A stretch of DNA of 64,000 nt from Micropterus salmoides (taxonomy: Eukaryota; Chordata; Actinopteri; Centrarchiformes; Centrarchidae). This document shows, piece after piece, positions 1-11,774 of the stretch (positions are counted from its first letter, which is position 1; each line of letters begins with the position of its first letter). Under the pieces are notes generated by a model. The model was not told where the DNA came from and made no database searches. It saw only the letters and a list, made by a program, of their open reading frames with translations. The stretch spans positions 39,803,437-39,867,436 of the forward strand of contig NW_024041150.1 of assembly GCF_014851395.1 (NCBI RefSeq), in the 5' to 3' direction. The translations under genes and the position numbers were made by a program.

Positions 1-2136
1 GAATAACATCATCATTTAATGAGAATTCATTATACTTTTAAACAAACCACCTGTCCTACAATCTGCTGTGCATAAGCCTGTGTTGTTCCTCTGCTGATTT
101 GGACCCTTTAGACCATCTGCACACACAGTAGGCCACTGTTTGGGACTTTACTGGATGAGAGGAGGAGGTGGCTAAACAAAACTTCCTGAAACACTTCTGA
201 TCAGGCAGAAATCTCACCACAATTCCACACAAATGTTCACGTCTTTACATACGCTTCACATTTCCTGCACATCTGAATGGGAACATATTTAATGATGATA
301 ATACATTTATTTATCATGTAAATAAATCTTAAAAGGTTTGTTATTTATTTAAGACAGTGAGTAAAGTGTTGTACTTGATGCCATTTAAGGCTCAACCATA
401 GACCTTTGCATTTTACTATATTACGTACAATTAGAATATTTCACTGTCATTGAAAATGGCAAAAATGTGTTCCCCGATATTTTCCTGCATCTACATCAAA
501 CCTGTCATATTTCAAAATGTTGCATCTATTAAAACCACAATGAAGGGCCGTTTCATGTTGAGTGTTTTTGTTGAACTTTGAGCCTGTTGCCAGGTAACGG
601 ATCACTACCATAAAATATGACCGCTGCAATCAAAACCATCAGGAACAATAACAATGTTTCTTTGTTGTGTCAGCATCTTGTTAGGCTGACTGTCTTACTG
701 CAGGAGGAAGAACAGGACCTTTTAGAAATTTGTGTTCAGGCCTTTCTATAAAGTGAGTGGATGAGAGAGATAATAGGAGACACAGGGACATCTGACATAA
801 AAATGACATCTGGGGCTAAGTGTGAAATTAGTTGATGACTGCTGAACACCCTGCAGGGTGCTATGTATTATATAGATTTCCTTTCTGAGAGCTAAACAAT
901 GTTTACTACTTCATACTTCAACGAATGTACATTTATTTGGAAGCTGTAGGTACAAGTTACAATAAGATTTACTAACATAACATGTTTAGCTTGAAACATT
1001 TTTTGTTAAAGAATAAATAACACAACAGTATATAAGACTGTTAAATTTTGCTTCAGCTACAACATTAAATGCTGCCGTAATATTACTATAATATCACATT
1101 CTGCTTGTGTACAACAAGGTATTTTACCTGTGATACTAATTTGCTTATAACTAATCCCCGGGTATGGTGTCCTTTGAAATGTTGCTGGTCACACTAGAGT
1201 TAGAGGACAGCCAGAGGATGGGACATTATTATCATTGAGAGAATATTAAACAGACACAACCGTATTTTTTATTTATGTATTTATTTGTAGCACTAAAGAC
1301 ATAAAAATATATAGAAATACAATGTAACGATAATGCAGAAGAGGAAAGAAACCCCCAAGGGCTTATAGCAAAACCTCCCCTCTGGATTTTCAGTTTATAT
1401 CATACAAAATTATTCTGGAAAAATATGACAACAATGATAAACAGTTTAATAAAACATACACAAAACACACACACTTAAATTGCAACTATGTCATAAGTAT
1501 TTTTTCATGTTTTCATGACTTAAATACTGACAATGATGAAAAAGGTTTGATAGAGATGGGAATAATATTCTAAAGTAATGATCCTCTGTATTTTATGGAA
1601 TATTGTATATAAGAGTTGTTTGATAATAAGGGAGATGAATATTTTTTTAAATCTAGCTTTCTGTTTGATATGTGATTAACAATGATGATACAGTTAATGA
1701 AAAGATGAAAAGGTAAATTTCTGCATTAAAACAGAACGCTAGCAGACAGACGGAATTTCTAGGAATAGTGGCCACACATCACAATCTGCCGGTCCCATAC
1801 ACCTCTATCTGCAAACACAGGTACATATTGGGAGCTTGGGTAGAGTCAGTCTGTCAAATCAACGGGCAGTGATGTGCAAAGACAGGGGGAAAAGAAGAAT
1901 AAAAAAGGACACCCTTACTGCGTGCTATGTAAAGGTTAAAGTTAAAAAAGGCTATCAGTGATGGTTACCCCCCACCCCCTAAGTGGGTGTTGATAATTCA
2001 AGATGAGAAACCACTGCTGTATGTTGAAGCCACAGTGAGTGTGGCCCCGGCTTTTACATCAAACTCAGAAACAAACTGAACAGGAAGTTTTCAACTGCTG
2101 TAGTTCAGTCTGATGCTCAGTCAACAGCAAGACACC
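1..2136. other. Non-coding region upstream of the Fc-receptor-like gene
   Basis: AT-rich sequence with no credible coding exon or recognisable transposon. The last ~90 bases before position 2137 probably hold the 5' UTR of the gene that follows, but I see no clear TATA box. Short ORFs here lack any recognisable domain. Confidence 0.5.
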
Positions 2137-5100
2137 ATGGAGGCTACAGCTCTCTGCTTCAGACTGAGTGAGTACTGAGTCTCAGGTTTCTCTTTTTACT
2201 TTTATGTGTCTGAACATCAAAGCAAACATGACTGATAGCTTTGCTCCTTTTTTTTATTCAGTGGTGCTTGAACTCATTCTGGTGGAGACACAAGCTCAGA
2301 ATCACACTCAAAGTGGTGAGCAACAAAGAGAAAATCCTACAAATTATTTTACTTTTTTTACATAATTCTTTCCATCTACACAATCGACATGAGGTTGAAC
2401 TTAATATGTTAAATATGTTTTCATAAATTAACCTGATCTCAAATTTAAACTTAAATTTCATTAGTTAATGCTGCATGTGAACACGCAAATGTGTCTTGCA
2501 AAAAGACTAGCTGTATCTGTCACAGGGTGCAGGTACTTTGATTTATATTTATTTAGTTCCATTTGTCACAAACATCATTATGTTCTCAGTTTCAGATGCA
2601 GTTTTTCTTCGTATCACTCCAGACAGACTGCAGCACTTTGAATATGAGTCTGTCTCTTTTCATTGTGAGGGGACTGATGGTTCCACTCAACTGAAAGGGA
2701 TCAGGAACACTGAGGAATTTAAGCCAGTATGTGACATTAAGAGGACGCCAACGGGGTCCTCCTGCACTATTGATAAGAGCTATTCAGGAGACAGTGGAGA
2801 ATACTGGTGTGAGACTGATGGAGGAGAGAGAAGCTACAGTGCCAACATCACTGTCGCTGGTATGTTTGTTGTATTTCTAAAGTCACTTCATGCCCATTTT
2901 AAACTACCTGATGTGTTTCACATGTATAATGTCCAGTATGAAACTCAACTGATAATATTCTCTCTCTATATTGTTTTGTTTTTGTTTATAGTGTGTATAT
3001 AAGTGTTCTCTATACTGTAGTTGTGTCTGATTTTATTATTGCATTATTGTATTAGTAAGCACATTGTGAGCAATTTCAATAGAAGCTGATTCTGATAAAA
3101 CTCAATGGTCCAGTTCAGACTTTAAATCAATAACTAGTATTCTTTGTACATTTTGCGTAAAAAATTTTGAGGGAAATATCCAAAAATTCAGGAATGCTTG
3201 CATATCTGTAGTGATATTTTAGTATGCTGCTTAGACTCTTAAGGTTTATGTGGTCCAACTCTGTCTCCCAAAAAATTATTTTAACAATTATATTGTGCTG
3301 ACAATCGCAGCAAAGCAAAGGAGCCGGGTTTGCATCCTAATTCTAGTCTGTGGATACGTTTACGAAATAAAGGGACCATAAAGTCACTCAGAACGTTTTT
3401 TCTATTAAACCATGACCATGATCTTTCATTAATATGTTAATTAACAACAATTCATCATTATGTTGACTGACAACATAATCCAGGTGTCATTGTTTCTTTT
3501 GAAACTCATTTTAAACATATTTGTAAATAAAATTAATTTCTAGTTGACAGGACTGTGTGTTTTTACTTTACTGTCCTTTGGAACTTGTGGAGATTTACCA
3601 CCCTCACGAAGGGCCCCACTCAGATGGCTAATAAGTTACTCATTAAGATTTGTTGGTCTTTCAGCTTTTCTAAAAAATCAATTTACCAAGCATAAGTGTC
3701 TCATTTTATTTATTTCTTGACATGTTGTTCAGCTGGTCCTGTGATCCTGGAGACTCCTGCTCTTCCTGTTTTGGTGGGACAAAATGTGGTTCTGCGCTGC
3801 AGACACAAGACAACTTCCACCAACACCAAAGCTCATTTCTACAAAGATGACGTCCTCATGAGAGCAGTCCTGCTGATGAGATGCCAATTAACAATGTTTC
3901 CAAGTCTGATGAAGGCGTCTACAAGTGCAGCATCCCTGGTGTTGGAGCGTCACCAGGAAGCTGGCTGGCTGTGAGAGGTGAGACATGATAGTGTTACAAA
4001 GCTAAAGATGATATTGTGCTAGTTGAATGGCCAGGACGGGAGCAGACTAGTCATGGTGATGTCACCGTTCCTATGAAAGGTTCAATTGTCTGGAGTTTGA
4101 TAGAAATTTTGTCAGACCCTTACCAGTGTTGAAAACATTGTGACCGTTAGCGAGTTAAATATTTACCAAATGCTTTACAGCCATCTGGACTAACATGACT
4201 TCACAGAGTTGAAAGGTGAAAGTTCAGTGACAGTTTCCTGTAGCATTTTTTTATTTATTTATGGCTGTTTGTTTTGCAGGTTTAAAATTCTATTTAAAAT
4301 CAAAGTTTCATGGGTGGAATTTGTAATCTTACAGCAAATACAATTTCTATCATCTCTCCATCCCCTCCTGAAGAGACCCTCCCCAAAGCCACTGCTGCCC
4401 CTAAAGTCCTCGTCCTGCTGTGGGTAGTTGTCACCATTTTAACTCTGGGGCTGCTGGCGGTGGGATTCCATCATATTAGGAAACACAGAGGTAAAGAAAA
4501 GCAACGTCATCTAATCTGCTGCGTGTTAATTACTTCCTTAAAAACACTTAGAAGAGAAGGCAACTATAGCCGTCAAGTTTATGAAGGAGTGCATCCTATA
4601 ACACATTGGGTTTGATATTCATGTAACAGTTTACATAGTTAGAAATTGAATGGCAAAGAACAGCAAAGTCACATTTGTGTGAATCATGTCCGCTGTGTCC
4701 AAAGAGAGTAGGTAATTATTTAAGAATATATATATACACATATATATAATATTTTTTTGAAATAGCAAAAAATGTAATTCCTCTTTTTTTGTGTCTCTGA
4801 TGTCAGTGTGCTTGCGTTTCTATCCATCAGTGGTGCTCTGCTTTTCCTCAAAGATGGCAACAGCAGCATCAAACTCCGGCAAAGACGATCAAATAGGTGA
4901 GACTGTGTGTGCTGTGATTCAAGTCATTTTGATATATAGAAACTTAACCATCCAGAAGGCTTCTTCACTTCTGACTGGCTGTCAGGGAATCCCAGCTATT
5001 TAACCTCTGAAGGGTCATTGTCAAGATGATGGATACCACTTGGTTCGTTGGTGCTCCTGGCTGTTGTAACGTCAGTCGTTAAGACTTGGCCTCAGATGAC

Positions 5101-6115
5101 TCAAACGACCAGAACGACCGGTGTTGGCTTTTTGATATGAGGCCAAATGTGAGCGTCTGCTCAGTCACTTGAGAAGGGATGAAAGGACAAGTGGTGTTGC
5201 AGACGTCCTCCGATGTTTAGAGATGGTTTCTCTACTTTGTTGTAGATGGTTGCTTTGACTCCTTTTAAACTATTTGTTCCCCCCTATCCAAAATATGTAC
5301 ACAGTTGGAAAATGTTGCCCTTGATTTTAACTACTTGGATAACTATTTATTACTACTAGTTGTTTTATCTAGACCAAAGCGTTAAGTTTATGTTCTACAT
5401 TTATGCATGTGTACTTATGTCTACCTGCCAACCTTCTGCTTCTGCATTTAATAATCTACATGTTGTTTAGATTTTTTACACAAACATTTTTGTTTCAGTC
5501 TCTGAAGACGATGCTGCAGATGACCCAAACAGTGTGACATATGCAGTCGTCGTCACAAAACAGAGAAAGGACAAAGGTTTATTTGACTTTAATTTAGATT
5601 TTTCTTTTCGATAACAAGATGTGAGGATGACAAAAAGACTTCATGGATAACTTATGTCTTAAGCATTTAAATTTTATGTACATATTTACTCTTTAATTTA
5701 TGAAACAAAGTTATACTTTTATAATTTGCAATTAAGTTAATCACTTAAATAAAAATAAGAGGAGTTGCTTTGTGTAACTCTCCCTGATGTTGAAAGTGGC
5801 AGTTGAGACGTGCTACCCAGCAGGACTGATGTCTGATTTATTTTTGAATCCTCTCAGTGTGTCATAGATGGTGTTTTGTTTTTAGACACAGCAGACGCTG
5901 CTGATAATTTGAGTCTTTGCCTCAAGACAAACCGCAGCAGAAAACCACAAAGACAAAAAGGTCTGTCAGTATGAGTATTTTAAGTTTTCTTATCTGTCTG
6001 TCTGTCAACCTCTTGCTTACTGTGGGTTTCTCTACTTCAGATGAAGATGAGTCCTCACATCAACCTGTTTACTCTGCTTTGACCATAAGAGCGAATCCAC
6101 GAACCCACCGACCTG
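2137..6115 (+). CDS. Fc-receptor-like Ig membrane protein, multi-exon, 3' end in gap, frameshift in Ig2
   Basis: A teleost Fc-receptor-like/Ig-superfamily receptor, presumably a leukocyte surface protein with an inhibitory tail. Exons inferred from GT-AG sites, all phase 1 after exon 1: 2137-2167 and 2262-2315 (signal peptide; ATG in a CACCATGG context), 2596-2859 (Ig domain 1, cysteines in FHC and YWC, preceded by the D-S-G-E turn), 3733-3977 (Ig domain 2), 4335-4490 (stalk and transmembrane helix, about 20 hydrophobic residues ending before RKHRG), 4831-4896 (4807 is an alternative in-frame start), 5499-5576 (VTYAVV, an ITIM-type motif), 5886-5960 and 6041-6115 (PVYSAL, a second tyrosine motif). 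At least one further exon should lie in the N run that follows. Exon 4 is 245 bases, not a multiple of three, and the frame breaks near 3861-3866. The gene is therefore either a pseudogene or carries a one-base assembly error. Family call is firm; the exact orthologue is not. Confidence 0.78.
3857..3870 (+). other. Apparent 1-base deletion in the Ig2 exon
   Basis: Before this point the frame reads a normal Ig2 start (VVLRC, then FYKDD). After it, the expected end of the domain (SKSDEGVYKC, then SWLAV) is only found in the next frame. Exon length 245 with phase-1 borders on both sides independently indicates one missing base. Reading on in the original frame gives a stop at 3972-3974. Confidence 0.8.
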
Positions 6116-6270
6116 GTTGGTATATTATTAAATTGTGTTTTCTAAAAATGTGCACAAACAGTTGTGATGCTCCCAGATCTTTATGATTTAATGTAACTAA
6201 TGTAACTAAGAAGGTCCACATGCAGATTTCACCTGTGAGTTATTGTTATTTTGAAGGGAACTGTAGCTCA

Positions 6271-6770
6271 NNNNNNNNNNNNNNNNNNNNNNNNNNNNNN
6301 NNNNNNNNNNNNNNNNNNNNNNNNNNNNNNNNNNNNNNNNNNNNNNNNNNNNNNNNNNNNNNNNNNNNNNNNNNNNNNNNNNNNNNNNNNNNNNNNNNNN
6401 NNNNNNNNNNNNNNNNNNNNNNNNNNNNNNNNNNNNNNNNNNNNNNNNNNNNNNNNNNNNNNNNNNNNNNNNNNNNNNNNNNNNNNNNNNNNNNNNNNNN
6501 NNNNNNNNNNNNNNNNNNNNNNNNNNNNNNNNNNNNNNNNNNNNNNNNNNNNNNNNNNNNNNNNNNNNNNNNNNNNNNNNNNNNNNNNNNNNNNNNNNNN
6601 NNNNNNNNNNNNNNNNNNNNNNNNNNNNNNNNNNNNNNNNNNNNNNNNNNNNNNNNNNNNNNNNNNNNNNNNNNNNNNNNNNNNNNNNNNNNNNNNNNNN
6701 NNNNNNNNNNNNNNNNNNNNNNNNNNNNNNNNNNNNNNNNNNNNNNNNNNNNNNNNNNNNNNNNNNNNNN
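6271..6770. other. Assembly gap (500 N)
   Basis: Run of exactly 500 N, probably a fixed-size placeholder. It hides the 3' end of the Fc-receptor-like gene. ORFs that read across it are artefacts. Confidence 0.97.
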
Positions 6771-8180
6771 GAAATGTGTATTAGTATGTCCCCCACCAGC
6801 TTCCCTTATTTAGCCCATTAATATCGGCACTGTCATGTCAGAAAGGGCTTTGACCAGAGCATAAGCACTCACACCTGTGGTACAACCTAAGAAAAATTCT
6901 GCCATGGGGCCCTCATACCTGACTTGTGAGCCATGTAAAGAATTTGCCATTGCTGCACAGCCACACCTGACACTGCAGTGCTCTCATCTCTCCTTTACAA
7001 CAGTCTGTCTCTATAATAAGCTGGAATGGAAACTTCTTCTAGAAAATACCACTGCTGATTTGAATGGACCTCTGCACACTAACAGAATCCTCCTTTTGGG
7101 TCTGAGCTGCTTGTGTCTGATGCTGCCTGTAGACCTCTGGCTGTGCTTTTACTGGCTGAGGCAGCTTGTATTTCACCTGGGTCTGTGTGACCTGCTAAAG
7201 GCGTCTGGACTGGCTCTGTGGTAGTACTGGATTTAGATCAGCTGTGCTTGTACTGGCTTATGATCCAGCATCAATTCTACTGATAAACTTCTGCATAGCC
7301 TCTGTAAATTATAAATAACAATACTTGCTAGATATTAATGTTTTCAGCTGCTTCAGGGCCACTCAAACTGGCTCCGCAGGTTTCCTTTAATAGATTTTCA
7401 AAAGGAAAATACTATTTATACTATGACATGACTGAGTATGTGATGTTTATTATTAACTGAAAGATGTACACCCATATTTCCCAGTCTGCTCTGCTAATCA
7501 ACATTTTAATGGTCAATGTGAATCCACTGCTTTCCATCTTGCATTAGTCGAGCGTTATAACTAAACCATCACTGAGATACAGATAATTATTGTCTCGTTT
7601 TAAAATGATGGGCCTGTGAGGAGTGCCATCATATCCGTGTTTGGACTCGTCCCACTAATGTTGCTGCTGGAATGCAATAGGGTCCGGCTACAGACTGTAA
7701 CACCGTTCAGCCGGATGCGCAAGTTTTAATTTTGAGCACGCGCACACGCCTATGCGACACAGGGATGAGCGCATGTTCATGCACGACATGGATTTCTTTT
7801 CAGTGCTACATTTTATAAACAGCGTTGCACGCCAGCACATATTCCCTCTAAGTCCTCTCATCAACGTTGTAAATACTCTATTTCAGCAACAATTTTTTTG
7901 CAACATTTCATATTGTTAACAACGTGCCTTTTCACATTAACCAGTAGTTTTATTTAGAAATTGCATATATATGATTACTAACTTGACTGGACATTGCAGA
8001 TGTTGCCAATTTTTGCTAACTTGACCATTTAGCCCTTCACGTTCAAAAATGACGCCAAAGGGTCTTGACAATTTCACTGGGGCACAACACATGGATACAG
8101 GGGCATGTGCCCAAGTAAAAAGGTTCTAGCAACGCCTAAGCACATCATACAGATTGTAATTTTCATCATCCTTATCAATA
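6771..8180. other. Non-coding region between the Fc-receptor-like gene and the receptor cluster
   Basis: No gene recognised. An open frame at 6877-7224 has no signal peptide, domain or splice context that I can support. The stretch is probably composed of old interspersed repeats. Confidence 0.4.
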
Positions 8181-8184
8181 AAAT

Positions 8185-8485
8185 ACTTTAAAAACCGGTT
8201 ACAGGTTTACTGTTGATCATGTAATGTTACAGTTTTATTTAGTTAACATTACACTGGGTTTGAGAGTCTGCGGATTGTGTTGACTTACAGTAGCTAATAA
8301 GCTGTCATTAATTGCATTGCACATTAAATGGTTGTGCTCTGTAAGTAAAAAAGAGGTTACAGTTACAGAATTCCTTATTGCTAAGCAGTTTTATAAGCAG
8401 CCTGGATCGAACGCAACAGGTGATACAGCAGTCATTATAACCACGAGTGACTTGAGACTTGGACTCTAGCTCAAAGACTTGTGAG
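8185..8485 (+). repeat. 3' part of a dispersed DNA-transposon-like repeat
   Basis: Matches by eye the end of the element at about 41480-41920: the same order of a TTGACTTACAGTAG block, a GTGATACA block and a terminal ACGAG-GACTTGAGACTTGGACTC block. Only the right-hand part of the element is present here. Classification is uncertain. Confidence 0.6.
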
Positions 8486-8579
8486 TATCTCTGGCGCACA
8501 GACCCCTGAGCCCTACCTCTGCAGCAAAGGGAAATGGAAAGACCATGTGCAGGAAAGGAAAGGCCAAATTTAATCAAAC

Positions 8580-9035
8580 ATTCAGTATTCTAACCATTAG
8601 GTGCTCAGTAGCACTCACAACAAATTCCCATACCAAATACACAATACACCCCAGCAAATACATCTAATATCATAGAAATTGTATAGAAACCACCATCAAA
8701 GCCTTAGCAACCACTTAACAACAAAACACTCACACAACAGATGCCTATTAACATCCTCGCAACCATTCAACATCCTATCAGATACTACTTAAAAATAAAA
8801 CTACTATCTAAATAAAATTAACTTGACTACCTTACTAAAACCTGAAAATTGATACTCAACTGATTTAGCATTGTACTCTTATAATATTGGCAGACTCGGG
8901 ACAAATAAACATTAGACCATACAATACTACAACAGTACCATAGCAACTTCCGTGTGACACAACAGCATCCCTAACATCTTTAATTAAATAATGCAAATAA
9001 TAAGGAATCAAATTGTGTCCTCATTTTTCGTGAAA
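8580..9035 (-). repeat. Downstream tail block of GPCR copy 1 (CCACC-rich repeat)
   Basis: Contains repeated AACCACC / CTTAGCAACCAC motifs shared with 11990-12250, 21970-22340, 44160-44480 (inverted) and 59340-59660 (inverted). It always lies on the 3' side of a receptor copy or in an orphan tail, so it belongs to the duplicated unit. Confidence 0.6.
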
Positions 9036-9176
9036 GCAGGCACCCATTGTGAGTCACAATAACGCAAAAAAAAACTCCTGGTGTGACTGTTGTAAGTGTA
9101 GATAATGTATATCCATAATCTGCTCTGCTCTTTGGGTCAAATTTACTTGCTCAAGTGCAATCCAATCTATGTGTTT

Positions 9177-10055
9177 TTAGTCATTGTTACAAAAGCAACA
9201 CAGCAGTTTTCCTGCCCTGAGTAGATACAGCAGAGGTGATAACAAACAGCTGGGCAGATTAAACCAGCCTGCACAAGTCAATACCACACAGCTGACATTT
9301 TTGCTCAGCGATTCCAAAGTGCCCAAAGTGGCAGAAATAAGGAACCCTACAAACCACAACCACAGCACTCCCGTTATGGCGGCGATGGTGTGGAAAGCTC
9401 TCTGCTTTGTTTTGTCAACCCTTTTCTTTTCCCTGCCTCCTCCCCCCGGCCCTGGACGATTCAGAACACAGACAATAGAAAGGCTGCAAAAAGATACGAC
9501 CAATAAGGAGAAGACCAAAAGGGAGGACAGCGGGATCAGGGGATACTCAGGCAGGTACAAAAATGTTACACCATCGATCCAAAGCACAGCAGCCAAACAC
9601 CCAATGCTGATGTTTCTGATCCTGACCCCACGCACATTTCTTAGCCCCAGGTAGGTGACGGGGTGAACAACAGCCAGGTATCGGTCCACACAGGTCAGGA
9701 TGTGAAAGAGAGTCTCTCCATAATAAATGAAAGAAGTAGCACAGATTGCTACTACTGCCATCTCCGGGAGATTAGCATATGTGACCAAAATGTAGCAGAT
9801 GAACCCCAACACCCAGATCAGCTGCATGGCAGCTGTGTGGTAGGTGAAGATGTCAGAGTGGCTTGTTGTTTTAAAGGAGTGCTGCTGCCACCATTGTTGG
9901 AGACCCAGGTAGAGGACGAGGAGGCAGACAGGCACGGTGAGGATGGTTCTTGTGACATTGAAGGCCATGCCGATATTACTGCCAACTCTGGAGTCGGCAC
10001 AATGGAATAATAGAACATAGCTGGAGTTGGAGGCAGAAGAGGAGTTAATTGCCAT
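9177..10055 (-). CDS. Orphan class A (rhodopsin-like) GPCR, copy 1
   Basis: A 292-residue seven-transmembrane receptor encoded in one exon. The N-terminus (MAINSSSASNSS) carries NSS glycosylation sites at residues 4 and 10. Membrane helices lie at about residues 28-52, 68-90, 100-122, 146-166, 173-198, 218-241 and 254-277. The end of TM3 reads CVDRYLAVVHP, the clearest class A signature. Unusual points: TM2 has no acidic residue at the sodium site (TAAMQLIW), TM6 lacks the usual CWxP proline (VLWLWFVG), and TM7 has SPLLY instead of NPxxY. The third cytoplasmic loop is short and Gly/Pro-rich, then basic. The start is set by a splice acceptor (CCTCAG) at 10079-10084, giving a 22-base 5' leader before the ATG. 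A short non-coding exon 1 ends at 10206. Ligand and physiological role are unknown; the family appears specific and locally duplicated. Confidence 0.85.
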   Translation of the reverse strand: MAINSSSASNSSYVLLFHCADSRVGSNIGMAFNVTRTILTVPVCLLVLYLGLQQWWQQHSFKTTSHSDIFTYHTAAMQLIWVLGFICYILVTYANLPEMAVVAICATSFIYYGETLFHILTCVDRYLAVVHPVTYLGLRNVRGVRIRNISIGCLAAVLWIDGVTFLYLPEYPLIPLSSLLVFSLLVVSFCSLSIVCVLNRPGPGGGGREKKRVDKTKQRAFHTIAAITGVLWLWFVGFLISATLGTLESLSKNVSCVVLTCAGWFNLPSCLLSPLLYLLRAGKLLCCFCNND

Positions 10056-10205
10056 ATCTACTGAATGTCGTTGCAGACCTGAGGGGAATAAGAAATTAGA
10101 GGGACAAACAAGGAGACAGGAGGTGTAGAGAAAGGGAAAAGAGAGCTTTTTAGGCAGCTTTTGAAATATTAACTGATAATCATTGACTTATTAAAGAAAA
10201 CCCAC

Positions 10206-10282
10206 CTTGTCGGAAGTGTTTGTTTCTGAATGCCTTTGTTCTGCTTCTCCAAACTCACTGACTGCTGACTCCAAATATATAA
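10206..10282 (-). promoter_or_regulatory. TATA box and non-coding exon 1 of GPCR copy 1
   Basis: On the minus strand a TTATATATTT box (10273-10282) is followed by GGAGTCAGCAGTCAGT and a short exon ending AAG|GTGGGT at 10206/10205. The same box, spacing and donor occur at 17578-17654, 57807-57878 and 63766-63842. The transcription start is inferred at about 30 bases past the box. Confidence 0.75.
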
Positions 10283-10339
10283 TGATGCTCTGTGTGTGAT
10301 GCTCACGTGTCACACTGCTGCACGACTGCGGGCTTTTTG

Positions 10340-10720
10340 CATGATGCTACACAAACATAGGATTTCATGTAAGTCTATATTATAAATTACAGCACGCAAA
10401 TTTTTCAGTTTTCACTGACACAGTAATTACATATTTTAGCAGCTATGCTAAAATAAGCATTAGAAATGTTTTGCATAGCTTGTGCATCAAGGGGTTAAGA
10501 ATTTGAATGACTCGTGGCGTTAAAATATGTCCATACCTATCATTTATTTTATTTGTCCATTATATTTGACATGATACAAATGACCTGCAAACAAACACAG
10601 GTGTTTATTCAAATGAAGTAGAGTACATAATGACCTTCGATGCAAACAATTTAGTATGTGTGACCCCAGCCACCATTATTGTTACACGGCTTTTTAAAAA
10701 AATCAGGAGATAAGAAAGTC
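10340..10720 (-). repeat. Conserved upstream block of GPCR copy 1
   Basis: Sequence from here to about 10720 matches the upstream regions at 17700-18330 (same strand) and 57140-57800 and 63250-63760 (opposite strand), including an AAATGATAGGTATGGACATA segment and a GTTTGTTTGCAGGTCATTT segment. It is either part of the duplicated unit or a retained control region. Confidence 0.65.
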
Positions 10721-11770
10721 AGGCAGGCAGTGACAATTTTTTACAAGATCATCCAACAAACATACAATAAAGGTTCTCCAAATATGGGTGATATTGGATA
10801 GTCTTGGTTATACCAAATAAAATGAGGAGAAAAATACAACGAAACCAGGCGTAACTGAGCTAACACTAAAAACATATATAAACAAAAGGCTGAACTATCT
10901 TATCTATGAAGTGAACCAGTGGGTGAACTTAACCAAAATGTACACAGGTGGCACCAAACACTAAACCTAGTTTTTCTAGACAGGAATAAACTATGAGTGA
11001 AAAAATGTACAAGCTACCTCAAACTTACCTACATCCATCCTACATACACTTTTCTTTCTACAATTTTACCAAGTGCACTCATACACAAAGAAGTTGCATA
11101 GTGTTGCATTATTTTAATTAAAGACCGGCATAGAGAATCTGGTTAATTTTCAAAATAAAACTCCCACCCACATCAATAAACATGGTTACAGACAAAAAAG
11201 AAACCATTTAACTACTTAATAATAGTAGAAGCACAAAAGCAAGCACTGATTACCACATAAACAGAATCTAAACATTCAGCAAAATCAGGCAGACAAAATG
11301 CTCCCTGTTGGACATGCAGTTGTGCAGACCTTGGGAAATGACCGGGACACAGAGAGCTGTGAAGAAGGTAGTAGAAGCACGAAAAGGCAAATTAACAACA
11401 ACTCAGAAACGCGGGGCATGCTACACTCTCCAGTGTTGAAACGCTTCTGAGACGCTACCAGTGGACGGATCACCATGGTAACATGCTGAACAGATAAGAG
11501 ATGATCTCTATAAAAACACCGCCCACTGACCAGGAGATCCAACAGACTGTTTTATAGGCTGCTTGCATGTTTGCTGTGGTGATGCGGAGAAACTTTTCTA
11601 TAGAAAGATCGTCCTACAGAGACTGATTGAAGTAGGCTACTAAAGCCTTGCTGGCTACTACTTGTTATAGGCTTTTAAGATGTGACAGCAAGCGTACTTA
11701 CAGCTTTGAAATGTGTTGTATATTTTTTATTTGTTCCCAAGTCCGTTTCACACAGCCTGTCGCAGCATTT
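10721..11770. other. Non-coding stretch, nothing firm
   Basis: No gene, RNA or classified repeat identified. A small minus-strand frame at 11285-11542 contains a hydrophobic stretch but no supporting feature. Confidence 0.4.
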
Positions 11771-11774
11771 ATGC

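Noticed and set aside
6206..6813. ORFs crossing the first gap
   Set aside because: They consist almost wholly of N; the same applies to ORFs over 22705-23204 and 39347-39846.
6877..7224. 115-residue plus-strand ORF rich in Leu and Cys
   Set aside because: No signal peptide, Ig fold, transmembrane pattern or splice site linking it to the Fc-receptor-like gene.
11285..11542. Minus-strand small ORF with a hydrophobic, signal-like stretch
   Set aside because: The hydrophobic part follows a second methionine, but there is no promoter, conservation or neighbouring evidence, so a secreted peptide cannot be supported.
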